Below are positions 42,327 through 51,214 of a stretch of DNA of 64,000 nt, one piece after another (the stretch's first letter is position 1; every line of letters begins with the position of its first letter). The stretch is taken from NCBI RefSeq assembly GCF_002970915.1, contig NZ_CP027190.1, positions 1,798,001-1,862,000 of the forward strand, read 5' to 3'. The position numbers and the translations under genes were made by a program. Source of the DNA: Lactobacillus sp. CBA3605. Lineage in GTDB: Bacteria; Bacillota; Bacilli; Lactobacillales; Lactobacillaceae. The notes beneath the pieces were generated by a model. The model was not told where the DNA came from. It worked only from the letters and a program-made list of their open reading frames with translations, and did no database searches.

Positions 42327-44501
42327 ATGGATAATGAAATTTTAAAGTTGGTTGAACAAACGCTAACTGATTTTAAACCGCAACAAATTAAAGCGGTGCT
42401 AAGCTTAATGACTGAAGGCAATACTGTGCCATTTATTGCACGATATCGGAAAGAACGTACTGGTGATCTGGACGAAGTCGAAATTCGGGCGATTAAGGAA
42501 AACTATGATCGGTTGGCTAGCTTGGAAAGTCGTAAGGCTGATGTAATCAAGCTGATTTCTGAACAACAACAGTTAACCCCAGTGCTAAAAGCTGCGATTA
42601 TGAAGGCTGATAAGCTACAAACAGTTGAAGATTTATATTTGCCTTATAAGCAAAAACGGCGGACTAAAGCGACAATTGCCAAAGAAGCAGGGCTAGAACC
42701 GTTAGCTGCTTGGTTGCTTCAGTTCCCGCAAGGCGATGTTGACCAACAGGCGCAACAGTATGTGACAGCGGCCGTCTCAGACACTACCGCCGCCTTAGCT
42801 GGGGCCCATGAAATTTTGGCCGAAGCTTTCGGCGATAATGCGAATTTACGCAATTGGATTCGCAATGAGACGCGCAATCATGGTGACTTGGTGGTCCAGG
42901 TGAAGCCCAAAGGGAAAGCCTTAGATGAACAGGGCGTTTACCAACAATATTATGACTTTACAAGTCCCGTGAAACAGCTTGTTTCGTATCGGGTCTTAGC
43001 GATTAATCGGGGCGAGCATGAAAAGGTGTTACGGGTTAATTTGCAAGTCGATCCAACCGCAATTGAACGGTATTGTCATTTTCGTTTTATCGGCCAACAT
43101 CAAGGCCCGACCGTTGCTCTGATTGAAGCGGCGTATCAAGATGCCTATAAACGTTTTATTGCACCGGCCATTGAACGTGAATTGCGGCATGAATTGACGG
43201 CGACGGCTGATCAACAGGCCATCAATGTGTTTGGCGATAATCTTTACCACTTACTAATGCAAGCGCCGTTAAAAGGCCGAGTCGTATTAGGTTTTGATCC
43301 CGCTTATCGGACGGGCTGTAAGCTGGCTGTGATGGATGCGAATGGTAAATTTCTGGATAAGCTCGTCATTTATCCGCATAAGCCGGCGCCAATGGCGAAA
43401 CGCGATGCGGCCACCGCAGAATTTACGGCCTTCATTGAAAAGTATCAGGTTGAAATGATTGCGATTGGTAACGGTACGGCTTCACGCGAATCGGAAGAAT
43501 TCGTGGCAACGATTTTGAAAACCTTGCAGCGACCGGTGTATTACGTGATTGTTAATGAAGCGGGGGCCTCGGTCTATTCAGCTAGTGATAATGCGCGGGC
43601 CGAATTTCCAGACTTACACGTTGAACAACGCAGTGCCATTAGTATTGGTCGGCGGTTGCAAGATCCCTTGGCGGAACTCATTAAGATTGATCCGAAATCT
43701 GTGGGGGTTGGTCAGTATCAACATGATGTGCCGCAAAAAGCGTTGTCGGCCCAATTAGATGTCGTGATTGAAACAGCGGTTAACCAAGTTGGGGTGAACT
43801 TGAATACAGCCAGTGCCGAATTATTGACCCATATCTCCGGGCTATCGAAGACGATTGCACAAAATATTGTCGCTTATCGGGATGAAAATGGGGAGTTCAG
43901 TAGTCGGCCACAATTGAAGAAAGTGCCACGGTTAGGACCTAAAGCTTATGAACAGGCAGTGGGTTTCTTACGTATCATTGCGGGTAAGACTATTTTTGAT
44001 AATACTGATATTCATCCAGAAAGTTATCCAGCGGCGAAGGCCCTGTTACAAGCGGCCGACTTAGCGACTCAAGATGTTGGGACGGCGAAGGCGCAACAAT
44101 TAGCGCAGGTAGATTTGACGCAAGTTGCATCGACAACTGAGGTCGGGACGTTAACCTTGCAAGATATTAGTCGGAGTTTGCAAAAACCAGGACGGGATGT
44201 GCGTGAGACGATGCCAGCGCCATTATTGCGACAGGATGTCTTAAAAATGAGTGATTTAAAACCCGGGATGCAGTTACAGGGAACGGTTCGCAATGTGGTT
44301 GATTTCGGAGCATTTGTTGACATTGGTGTTAAACAAGATGGTTTGGTGCACATTTCTAAGTTAACGACTAAGTTTTTGAAAGATCCCCGGCGAGTTGTTG
44401 CCGTGGGCGATATTGTGACGGTCTGGGTCGATGAAGTGGATGAGCAACGCCAACGGATCGCATTGACAATGATTGCACCCACTGAGGTTGAGCATGACTG
44501 A
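42327..44501 (+). CDS. tex: Tex family transcription accessory/RNA-binding protein
   Basis: 724 residues: Tex N-terminal helical region (FIARYRKERTGDLDEVEIR), YqgF-like RNase H fold domain (~320-450, VLGFDPAYRTGCKLAVMD), helix-hairpin-helix repeats (~490-560, NTASAELLTHISGLSKTIAQNI) and a C-terminal S1 domain (~645-720, GMQLQGTVRNVVDFGAFVDIG, DGLVHISKL). Tex binds nucleic acid and has been linked to ribosome rescue and transcription. Start ATG 42327 with GGGTGA upstream; TTG 42315 in frame lacks a ribosome site. Overlaps sprT by 8 bases. Confidence 0.92.
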   Translation: MDNEILKLVEQTLTDFKPQQIKAVLSLMTEGNTVPFIARYRKERTGDLDEVEIRAIKENYDRLASLESRKADVIKLISEQQQLTPVLKAAIMKADKLQTVEDLYLPYKQKRRTKATIAKEAGLEPLAAWLLQFPQGDVDQQAQQYVTAAVSDTTAALAGAHEILAEAFGDNANLRNWIRNETRNHGDLVVQVKPKGKALDEQGVYQQYYDFTSPVKQLVSYRVLAINRGEHEKVLRVNLQVDPTAIERYCHFRFIGQHQGPTVALIEAAYQDAYKRFIAPAIERELRHELTATADQQAINVFGDNLYHLLMQAPLKGRVVLGFDPAYRTGCKLAVMDANGKFLDKLVIYPHKPAPMAKRDAATAEFTAFIEKYQVEMIAIGNGTASRESEEFVATILKTLQRPVYYVIVNEAGASVYSASDNARAEFPDLHVEQRSAISIGRRLQDPLAELIKIDPKSVGVGQYQHDVPQKALSAQLDVVIETAVNQVGVNLNTASAELLTHISGLSKTIAQNIVAYRDENGEFSSRPQLKKVPRLGPKAYEQAVGFLRIIAGKTIFDNTDIHPESYPAAKALLQAADLATQDVGTAKAQQLAQVDLTQVASTTEVGTLTLQDISRSLQKPGRDVRETMPAPLLRQDVLKMSDLKPGMQLQGTVRNVVDFGAFVDIGVKQDGLVHISKLTTKFLKDPRRVVAVGDIVTVWVDEVDEQRQRIALTMIAPTEVEHD

Positions 44502-44940
44502 CTCGCAACTCCAACAGTTAGTTGAACAGATTTCGGACCATGATTTTCACCGGTCCTTTCAGCATCGGGCATTTTTTAATACGCGTTTACGATCTACTGG
44601 TGGTCGTTATCAATTGGCTAGTCATAACATTGATATTAATCCAAAAATGTTGACCGATTTTGACGAAGCAACGTTGATTGGTGTGATTAAACATGAGCTG
44701 TGTCATTATCATTTGCATCTGGCACGGCAAGGCTATCAACATCGCGACCGAAGCTTTAAACAGCTATTAGCCCAAGTACACGGTTCACGGTATGCGCCTA
44801 AGCCCAAGCAAACGACGACCTTGGCCTATCGATATACGTATCGGTGCCAACGTTGTGGGCAAGTCTATCACCGGAAACGGCGAATGAATCTGAACCGCTA
44901 TGCTTGTGGTCGTTGTCAGGGACCGATTAAGTTAGTGTGA
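44494..44940 (+). CDS. SprT-like zinc metalloprotease family protein
   Basis: 148 residues. The zinc site HELCHYHLH (HExxH) lies at ~64 and a C-terminal zinc ribbon has CQRCG and CGRCQ. Related eukaryotic SPRTN proteins cut DNA-protein crosslinks; the bacterial role is not established. ATG 44494 overlaps the end of tex. The tex-sprT pairing (ydcI-ydcK in Bacillus) is conserved, so joint expression is likely. Confidence 0.88.
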   Translation: MTDSQLQQLVEQISDHDFHRSFQHRAFFNTRLRSTGGRYQLASHNIDINPKMLTDFDEATLIGVIKHELCHYHLHLARQGYQHRDRSFKQLLAQVHGSRYAPKPKQTTTLAYRYTYRCQRCGQVYHRKRRMNLNRYACGRCQGPIKLV

Positions 44941-45010
44941 AAAGCGTTGCTTATCAGTGGGTGGTTCGATAGAATGGGCTTAACTATTAGGAATTTTGGA
45001 GGCGTTAGCG

Positions 45011-46297
45011 ATGGAAACAATCAAAATTGGTATTGTCGGTCTAGGAACAGTTGGGACTGGCGTGGTCAAAATGTTACAAGCACATCAAGCAAAAATTTCA
45101 GAGATTACTGGTCGCAAGCTCGAATTAGCTTGTGTTGTCGTGCATAACTTGAACAATCATCAACAGGCCGAACTTGGCACTGTCCGATTGACCGATCAAA
45201 TTGAGACCTTGATCGATGATCCCGAGATTCAAATTATGGTTGAAGTCATGGGATCAATCCATCCAGCCAAAGAATACATCACCCGCGCACTACAAGCAGG
45301 CAAACATGTGGTGACTGCTAATAAGGATTTGATTGCGCAGTACGGACGCGAATTGGTTCAAATTGCGCGTGAAAATCATCGTGATCTTTTCTATGAAGCG
45401 AGTGTTGCTGGGGGGATTCCGATTTTACGGACGATTGATAATAGTTTTGCGGCGGATAAGATTCAGCGGGTAATGGGAATTGTCAATGGGACGACTAACT
45501 ATATCATGACACAAATGTTAACTAAAAACTGGTCGTATCAACAAGCCTTAGCGAGTGCGCAGACATTGGGGTTTGCTGAAAAGGATCCAACGAATGACGT
45601 TGAAGGCTTGGATGCGGCGTATAAAATGATCATTTTGACACAATTCGCTTTTGGGATGAGTTTATCGCTATCCCAAGTTAAGGTACAAGGGATTACTAAA
45701 ATTAGTCCGGAAGACATTGCCGAAGCGCATCAACTGGGCTATACCATCAAGTTATTAGGGATTGCTGAAGAACTGGATGATCGGATTGCGGTATCGGTCG
45801 GACCAGTACTGGTCTCAGATCAGCATCCATTAGCGACGGTACAAAATGAAAATAATGCCGTTATGGTGACTGGGACGGCCGTGGGAGATACGATGTTTTA
45901 TGGCCCCGGTGCCGGCGAATTACCGACGGCTAACAGTGTTTTAAGTGATATCACGACGGTCACTAAAAATATTGCCTTGAACACGACGGGGAATACGTTT
46001 AATTCTTACCGACAAGAGACAAATTTAGCGGCCCCTGTTGACGTTATTTATCCACATTTTATTGCACTGAAAATGCGTGATTTACCTGGGATGATGATGC
46101 GGTTGACTGAAATTATGACCCGAGCTCAAGTTTCCTTTAGTCAGATTATTCAAAATCAATTAGGGGACGGTAATGCGCGGGTGGTGATCATCACACATGC
46201 CATGAATGATCAACAATTGGCGGCTGTTACCACGGCAATTGGCGAACAACCTAACATGCAATTGTTAGCCCGTTATAAAGTTTTGAAAAATGAGTAG
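45011..46297 (+). CDS. hom: homoserine dehydrogenase
   Basis: 428 residues with NAD(P)-binding GIVGLGTVGTGVVKM, catalytic region VTANKDLIAQYG, NGTTNYIMTQM, FAEKDPTNDVEGLDAAYK, and a C-terminal ACT domain (~350-428, FIALKMRDLPGMMMRLTEI) for feedback by threonine. It reduces aspartate semialdehyde to homoserine. GGAGG 8 bases before ATG 45011; first gene of hom-thrB. Confidence 0.96.
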   Translation: METIKIGIVGLGTVGTGVVKMLQAHQAKISEITGRKLELACVVVHNLNNHQQAELGTVRLTDQIETLIDDPEIQIMVEVMGSIHPAKEYITRALQAGKHVVTANKDLIAQYGRELVQIARENHRDLFYEASVAGGIPILRTIDNSFAADKIQRVMGIVNGTTNYIMTQMLTKNWSYQQALASAQTLGFAEKDPTNDVEGLDAAYKMIILTQFAFGMSLSLSQVKVQGITKISPEDIAEAHQLGYTIKLLGIAEELDDRIAVSVGPVLVSDQHPLATVQNENNAVMVTGTAVGDTMFYGPGAGELPTANSVLSDITTVTKNIALNTTGNTFNSYRQETNLAAPVDVIYPHFIALKMRDLPGMMMRLTEIMTRAQVSFSQIIQNQLGDGNARVVIITHAMNDQQLAAVTTAIGEQPNMQLLARYKVLKNE

Positions 46298-46305
46298 GTG
46301 AAATG

Positions 46306-47181
46306 ATGTTAACAATTTCAGTACCAGCGACTTCCGCCAATCTTGGACCGGGGTTTGATTCGATTGGTTTGGCTTTAGATTTACAACTAACGTTGACTGT
46401 TGTGGCGCCAAGTGCGACGTGGCAGGTCAGTCATCCGTTTGGGGCGGCCGTCCCAACGGATGCGACGAATTTAATCGTTAAAACGGCGTTAACTTTAGCA
46501 CCAGATTTACCGCCACAACACCTGAAAGTCCAATCAGCGATACCGTTAGCCCGCGGGTTAGGGAGTAGTTCGACAGCAATTGTGGCCGGCTTAGCTTTAG
46601 CTAATGCTTTAATGCCTGAGCCAGTCGCTACGGTTGAACTACTACAGTTGTCGACACAGTTAGAAGGGCATCCAGATAATGTAGCGCCGGCAATTCTCGG
46701 TGGCTTGGTGGTGGCAACCGCAGTCCATCAGCAAGTTCAAGCGGTGCAATTGCCAACACCAACTTGGTTTGCCAGTGTGTATGTGCCGAATGAACCTTTG
46801 TTGACGGTGGCGAGCCGGGCCGCGTTACCAACAGACTTAGCGTATACGCAAGCAATTACGGGGAGCAGCGTTGCAAATACCTTAGTCGCCGCTTTAGCCA
46901 TGAAAAATTGGTCATTAGCATTACAGCTATTAGAAGCGGATCAATTCCATGAACAGTACCGAGCACAGTTAGTACCAGCATTAGCCATCGTCCGGCAAAC
47001 GGCCCATGCGTTAGGGATAGTTGGCACATACCTTAGTGGGGCTGGTCCAACAATTGTGACCCTGGGCCAGCGCGCTGATTTAGTAAGGCTGCAACAACAG
47101 TTACAACAGAATGCAACGCTAACTGGGCAGTATTACTTATTACCTATTGATGCGACTGGGGTTAAAATCAATAAATTTTAA
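46306..47181 (+). CDS. thrB: homoserine kinase
   Basis: 291 residues, GHMP kinase: SVPATSANLGPGFDS at the N-terminus, ATP-binding PLARGLGSSSTAIVAG (~83-98), GHPDNVAPAILGG and C-terminal YLSGAGPTIVTL. It phosphorylates homoserine. Adjacent ATGs at 46303 and 46306 follow AGGTG; 46306 gives better spacing. Eight bases after hom. thrC is not in the window. Confidence 0.95.
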   Translation: MLTISVPATSANLGPGFDSIGLALDLQLTLTVVAPSATWQVSHPFGAAVPTDATNLIVKTALTLAPDLPPQHLKVQSAIPLARGLGSSSTAIVAGLALANALMPEPVATVELLQLSTQLEGHPDNVAPAILGGLVVATAVHQQVQAVQLPTPTWFASVYVPNEPLLTVASRAALPTDLAYTQAITGSSVANTLVAALAMKNWSLALQLLEADQFHEQYRAQLVPALAIVRQTAHALGIVGTYLSGAGPTIVTLGQRADLVRLQQQLQQNATLTGQYYLLPIDATGVKINKF

Positions 47182-47235
47182 ATTTAGCTTGTCAGACTCA
47201 CGACATTTTGTTAAAATGGTTTTTGTGAGTGTGAT

Positions 47236-47320
47236 GCGGCCATGGCGGAATTGGCAGACGCGCAAGATTAAGGATCTTGTCGGGGTTAACCCGGTGGAAG
47301 TTCGAATCTTCTTGGCCGCA
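47236..47320 (+). tRNA. tRNA-Leu (AAG)
   Basis: 85 nt class II tRNA; acceptor GCGGCCA/TGGCCGC, anticodon stem CAAGA/TCTTG with loop TTAAGGA, so the anticodon is AAG. A34 would need deamination to inosine by TadA to read CUC, or reads CUU/CUN unmodified. Confidence 0.94.
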
Positions 47321-47335
47321 CTTTATAGACGGAAT

Positions 47336-47378
47336 AGCTGGTATTGATACGAGAAATCGTTGAGATATCAGCTTTTTT
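47336..47378 (+). terminator. tRNA-Leu terminator
   Basis: AGCTGGTAT (47336-47344) with ATATCAGCT (47365-47373), then six T. Confidence 0.8.
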
Positions 47379-47480
47379 ATTATTCATGATGGTGAATAAT
47401 ATGGAATAGAAGGAAACAAAATCGAAACTGATTTTTGATTATTGAGATAACATTTTTTTGTAGTAGCTAATAGCTAAAAT

Positions 47481-47520
47481 AGATCAGTCCGAATCAAGCG
47501 TTTTTGATTCGGACTGATCT
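47481..47520. terminator. 17-bp inverted repeat, marR terminator
   Basis: AGATCAGTCCGAATCAA (47481-47497) pairs perfectly with 47504-47520. The - strand continues with ATTTT, so it can end the marR transcript. Confidence 0.75.
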
Positions 47521-47578
47521 ATTTGAATAAAAAGCTTTATTGATGAATGATTCAGGTTTGATTTCTTTAAAAAATGAT

Positions 47579-48013
47579 TTATTGCCGATGATCAAATTTC
47601 TTTGTTCGCTCGCTCAAGGCCGCTAATTGGTTGAAAAATTTCTCAACATCAGCAGCAGGCATATCTGCGAGAACTTCGTCCCAGAGAGACTGTTTGATTT
47701 GACGGATTGTTTCACAGGCAGCCAGTCCTTTTGGTGTAATGCTGACCCAAGTGGCTCGGTGGTCGCTATTGTTGGGAACTCTAGCGATATAGCCGTCTCT
47801 TTCAAGCCGGGTCATTTCTCGACTGACTAAGCCTTTATTAATGGCCAGGTCATTTGTAAGTTGTTTGGCGGTAATCCGATCATGTTCACTGATTAAGAGG
47901 AGAAAATTTGCATTACTAGCGTTGATTCCAGGGAGCGTCAGTTCATGATTTGTGGCCGTCTGAAAGCGACGGTGGATTGCACCAATGAATTTTCCGAGTT
48001 TGATAATGTCCAA
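47579..48013 (-). CDS. MarR-family transcriptional regulator
   Basis: 144 residues. Winged helix at ~40-105 (ITAKQLTNDLAINKGLVSREMTRLERDGYIARVPNNSDHR). Start is TTG 48013 because AAAGGAGG lies 8 bases upstream and no ATG fits. Divergent from the DUF2798 gene, with two 18-bp palindromic sites between them; autorepression and repression of the neighbour are inferred. The inducing ligand is unknown. Confidence 0.88.
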   Translation of the reverse strand: MDIIKLGKFIGAIHRRFQTATNHELTLPGINASNANFLLLISEHDRITAKQLTNDLAINKGLVSREMTRLERDGYIARVPNNSDHRATWVSITPKGLAACETIRQIKQSLWDEVLADMPAADVEKFFNQLAALSERTKKFDHRQ

Positions 48014-48050
48014 GGCAATGACCTCCTTTATTTCAATATAGTATAGCATA

Positions 48051-48104
48051 TAGTTGACAAATAAACTAAATTCGGTTATTCTATATTAGTTGCTTTAGCA
48101 ACTA
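48051..48104 (+). promoter_or_regulatory. DUF2798 gene promoter with twin MarR-type operators
   Basis: Promoter TTGACA (48054-48059)-17 bp-TATTCT (48077-48082). Operator 1, TAGTTGACAAATAAACTA (48051-48068), covers the -35; operator 2, TAGTTGCTTTAGCAACTA (48087-48104), is a perfect palindrome over the start of transcription. Both are 18 bp and start 36 bp apart. Confidence 0.8.
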
Positions 48105-48120
48105 TATGGAGGGAAATTAA

Positions 48121-48579
48121 ATGACTTTAAAACAACGATTGCTTTTTACTTTATTTTTATGTACTGGGATGGCCGGTAGTATGAGTTGGCTAGGAATGGC
48201 GAAGAGTATGGGAATTAATGGCGAAATGTGGCGACTATTTTGGTTGTCAATTGGCCCGATGATTGCTTTCGCATTTGTCTTTAACTTGTTAGTGGTCAGC
48301 AATTTAAGCAATTTGCTGATTAAGTGGCGAACTCGACGGCTGACTGATTCAGCGGTGATTCGTTTGAAAGCAGCGACAATTCGTAGTTGGACAATGCTTC
48401 TAAGCATGTGCTTTACCATGAGTACTTTGGCGTTAACGGTGAATGGGACCCTATTCCATATGACAGTGGCGCAGTTTATTCTGGGATTCTTTGGCACACT
48501 GACCATGGCCTACTTTATCCGTGATCTTGTTATTATGCCACTAGCAACCCGGCTGGTATTTCAGATCATGCCGGTTTGA
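48121..48579 (+). CDS. DUF2798 membrane protein (two tandem units)
   Basis: 152 residues, four membrane helices arranged as two similar halves (about 1-70 and 80-150), each ending in a basic stretch, as in DUF2798 proteins. Function unknown; such genes often neighbour MarR regulators. The ribosome site GGAGGG (48108-48113) precedes ATG 48121. A terminator follows at 48655. Confidence 0.75.
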   Translation: MTLKQRLLFTLFLCTGMAGSMSWLGMAKSMGINGEMWRLFWLSIGPMIAFAFVFNLLVVSNLSNLLIKWRTRRLTDSAVIRLKAATIRSWTMLLSMCFTMSTLALTVNGTLFHMTVAQFILGFFGTLTMAYFIRDLVIMPLATRLVFQIMPV

Positions 48580-48654
48580 GGATGCCAAATTCAGTTAATC
48601 TTAGATTTTTCTGAGCCAGAAAGTATCAGTAGTGAGTAAAAACTTAATTTATTT

Positions 48655-48702
48655 AAAAAAGCCCAGTATTGCGAGGCAGTTCCCGTAATACTGGGCTTTT
48701 TA
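48655..48702 (+). terminator. DUF2798 gene terminator
   Basis: AAAAAGCCCAGTATT pairs with AATACTGGGCTTTTT (48687-48701) across a 16-base loop; works in either direction. Confidence 0.88.
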
Positions 48703-49153
48703 GCTGATTTGAAACCGATTAGGTGTTCATCAATAAGGTGCTTGCCAAAAGTTATCTGACTAACTAGAACTAATGCTGACTTAATTGCGGGGGACTATTT
48801 TTCTGCAAATGGCTTAGCAGTTTAGTCTAAATTGTTACTACTATATATTATTGATAGTTAACAAACCAATTGGTCAAGAGACTCATTGCCAGTGAACAAC
48901 AGGCGATTACTGTTAATTTGACGTCAACTGATATAACGCATTTGGAAGACTTGGCTCAAAGACCGATGTTGAGACTAAAGGGGCTTGGGAAGCCCCCATG
49001 ATTTAAGCGTCATTTAGTCAAGAGACGTAACCAAACTTGGGTTGCGTCTTTTTTACTGGCTTAGCATCATAATCAAGGCGCAGTTATTAAGAAAAATTAA
49101 ATTAACGCCTAAGAAATACACATGATACTTAAAAAAGTCTTAAAAATACGCTA
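48703..49153 (+). other. spacer with an orphan terminator
   Basis: No supported gene. GGGGCTTGGGAAGCCCC (48980-48996) is a 7-bp hairpin, and AGACGTAACC...GGGTTGCGTCT with T-run at 49022-49055 is a clear + strand terminator, yet no gene precedes it. A 43-residue TTG frame (48870-49001) has no ribosome site. A small RNA or a decayed gene are possible. Confidence 0.4.
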
Positions 49154-49207
49154 TTTTGATACACAAAATGGTAATACGGACTTCTGTATCACTTTTGTGT
49201 ATCAAAA
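49154..49207 (+). promoter_or_regulatory. activator site (UAS) for LevR/ManR upstream of the mannose PTS operon
   Basis: TTTTGATACACAAAA (49154-49168) and its exact reverse complement TTTTGTGTATCAAAA (49193-49207), starting 39 bp apart. They end about 40 bases before the sigma-54 promoter. The GATACAC core recurs in the sites before levR and before the orphan IIA gene. Confidence 0.78.
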
Positions 49208-49246
49208 AGAAGCCTATGATAACAAGCTTTACAAACTAGTGTATTT

Positions 49247-49262
49247 TGGCACGGGACTTGCA
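49247..49262 (+). promoter_or_regulatory. sigma-54 promoter of the mannose PTS operon
   Basis: TGGCAC (49247-49252), 5 bp, TTGCA (49258-49262): a complete match to the -24/-12 consensus. Leader to manL is about 110 bases. Confidence 0.93.
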
Positions 49263-49382
49263 TATATATAAGTGAGTGCAAAAAGATTGCGCTTACAGTA
49301 TCACAATAAATGAAGTTACAGGCTATTTAGATATTATTTATTCATTTTCCTATGACTGTAACAAAAAATAGGAGGTACAAAG

Positions 49383-50357
49383 ATGGTAAGCATTATCATT
49401 GCTAGTCATGGCGAATTTGCCAAAGGCATTTATCAATCTGGTTCAATGATTTTCGGCGAACAAGAAAACGTTCAACCCGTTACGTTGATGCCTAGCGAGG
49501 GCCCTGATGATATTAAGGCTAAGTTGGAAAAAGCAATTGCTTCTTTCGATGATCAAGACCAAGTCTTATTCCTAGTCGATCTTTGGGGTGGCACACCTTT
49601 CAATCAGGTCAATGGCTTGTTTGAAGAGCATAAGGACAAATGGGCAATTGTTGCTGGTTTGAACTTGCCAATGTTAATTGAAGCCTATGCATCACGGCTT
49701 TCAATGGACTCAGCTCATGAAATTGCAACTCATATCATTGAGACTGCAAAGGATGGGGTTAAGGTTCGACCAGAAGCATTGGCACCTAAGGAAACTAAGG
49801 CGGCTGCACCAGTAGCTAATGCCGGTGGTCGTCCTGGTAAGTTCGATTACGTGCTTGCTCGGATTGATTCACGATTACTACATGGTCAAGTTGCAACGGC
49901 CTGGAGTAAAACAGTTAATCCTACTCGGATTATCGTTGTTTCTGATAACGTTGCCAAAGACAACTTACGGACTCAAATGATTATCCAAGCAGCGCCAAAT
50001 GGGGTTAAAGCTCACGTGGTTCCAATTGATCAAATGATTAAGTTGGCTAAAGATGACAAACATTTCGGTGGTCAAAAAGCCTTACTATTATTTGAAACAC
50101 CTCAAGATGCTTTGAAAGCAATCAAGGGTGGCGTACCGTTGGATACCTTAAACATTGGTTCCATGGCACATTCAGTTGGTAAAGTTCAACCTAATAAGGT
50201 TTTAGCTTTTAACCAAGACGATATCGATACTTACCATGAATTGGAAAAGATGGGCATCAAGATGGATGTTCGTAAGGTTCCAACTGATGGTCAAGATAAC
50301 TTGGATCGTATCATGGATAAAGCTGAAAAACTATTGAAAGAACAAGCAAATAGTTAG
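49383..50357 (+). CDS. manL: PTS mannose-family IIAB component
   Basis: 324 residues, cytoplasmic. IIA domain 1-135 with phosphorylated His9 in ASHGEFAKG; an Ala/Pro-rich linker (~135-155, [16 protein letters not shown]); IIB domain 158-324 with the active His in [15 protein letters not shown] (~167). It passes phosphate from HPr to mannose/glucose entering through IIC/IID. AGGAGG is 7 bases before the ATG. First gene of a sigma-54 operon under LevR/ManR. Confidence 0.95.
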   Translation: MVSIIIASHGEFAKGIYQSGSMIFGEQENVQPVTLMPSEGPDDIKAKLEKAIASFDDQDQVLFLVDLWGGTPFNQVNGLFEEHKDKWAIVAGLNLPMLIEAYASRLSMDSAHEIATHIIETAKDGVKVRPEALAPKETKAAAPVANAGGRPGKFDYVLARIDSRLLHGQVATAWSKTVNPTRIIVVSDNVAKDNLRTQMIIQAAPNGVKAHVVPIDQMIKLAKDDKHFGGQKALLLFETPQDALKAIKGGVPLDTLNIGSMAHSVGKVQPNKVLAFNQDDIDTYHELEKMGIKMDVRKVPTDGQDNLDRIMDKAEKLLKEQANS

Positions 50358-50389
50358 TTAACTATCGGAGAAAAATGGAGGATTAAAAC

Positions 50390-51196
50390 ATGAATTTGAA
50401 CGCGATTCAAATGATCTTAGTCGTGTTAGTCGCATTTTTAGCTGGTATGGAAGGTATTTTAGATGAATTCCATTTCCATCAACCAGTTGTTGCCTGCGCA
50501 TTAATCGGCTTAGTTACCGGACAATTAGTCCCATGTATTATTTTAGGTGGTAGTCTTCAAATGATCGCCTTGGGTTGGTCAAACGTTGGTGCCGCTGTTG
50601 CGCCTGATGCAGCATTAGCTTCAATTGCATCTGCAATTATTTTGGTACTTGGTGGTCAAGGCCGTGCCGGAGTTTCATCAGCGATTGCGATTGCTGTTCC
50701 TTTGGCCGTTGCCGGTTTATTACTCACTATTCTTGCACGTACTTTAGCAACTTTAATCGTGCATGTTATGGACCGTGCTGCTGAAGAAGGTAGCTTTGCT
50801 AAAATTGACATGTGGCAAATGATTGCCATTGCGATGCAAGGGTTACGGATCGCTATTCCAGCTGCATTAATTCTTGCTGTTGGTGCTGGTCCTGTTAAAT
50901 CAATGTTGAACTCAATGCCTGCTTGGTTGACTGATGGTTTGTCAATCGGTGGTGGGATGGTCGTTGCCGTTGGGTATGCCATGGTTATTAACATGATGGC
51001 TACTCGTGAAGTATGGCCATTCTTCGTTTTAGGTTTCATCCTAGCTGCAATTTCTGAATTGACGTTGATTGCCTTAGGTGGTATTGGTGTTGCGATGGCC
51101 CTCATCTACTTGAACCTTTCTAAAATGGGTGGTTCTGGTAATGGTGGCGGATCCGGTACTGGTGACCCTGTTGGCGACATTATCGATAAGTATTAG
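50390..51196 (+). CDS. manM: PTS mannose-family IIC component
   Basis: 268 residues, multi-spanning membrane channel subunit: MNLNAIQMILVVLVAFLAGMEGILDEF at the N-terminus, GLVTGQLVPCIILGGSLQMIALGWSNVGAAVAPDAALAS. The C-terminus is Gly/Ser-rich. IIC with IID forms the sugar channel and is the docking site of lactococcin A- and pediocin-type bacteriocins. GGAGG precedes the ATG. Confidence 0.95.
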   Translation: MNLNAIQMILVVLVAFLAGMEGILDEFHFHQPVVACALIGLVTGQLVPCIILGGSLQMIALGWSNVGAAVAPDAALASIASAIILVLGGQGRAGVSSAIAIAVPLAVAGLLLTILARTLATLIVHVMDRAAEEGSFAKIDMWQMIAIAMQGLRIAIPAALILAVGAGPVKSMLNSMPAWLTDGLSIGGGMVVAVGYAMVINMMATREVWPFFVLGFILAAISELTLIALGGIGVAMALIYLNLSKMGGSGNGGGSGTGDPVGDIIDKY

Positions 51197-51214
51197 CGAA
51201 GGAGGAAAACTAAA

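Noticed and set aside
48870..49001. 43-codon TTG frame upstream of the mannose operon
   Set aside because: No ribosome site, no ATG, no recognisable motif.
49279..49293. Possible cre site after the mannose sigma-54 promoter
   Set aside because: Only the right half (GCGCTTACA) fits the consensus; three mismatches in the left half.
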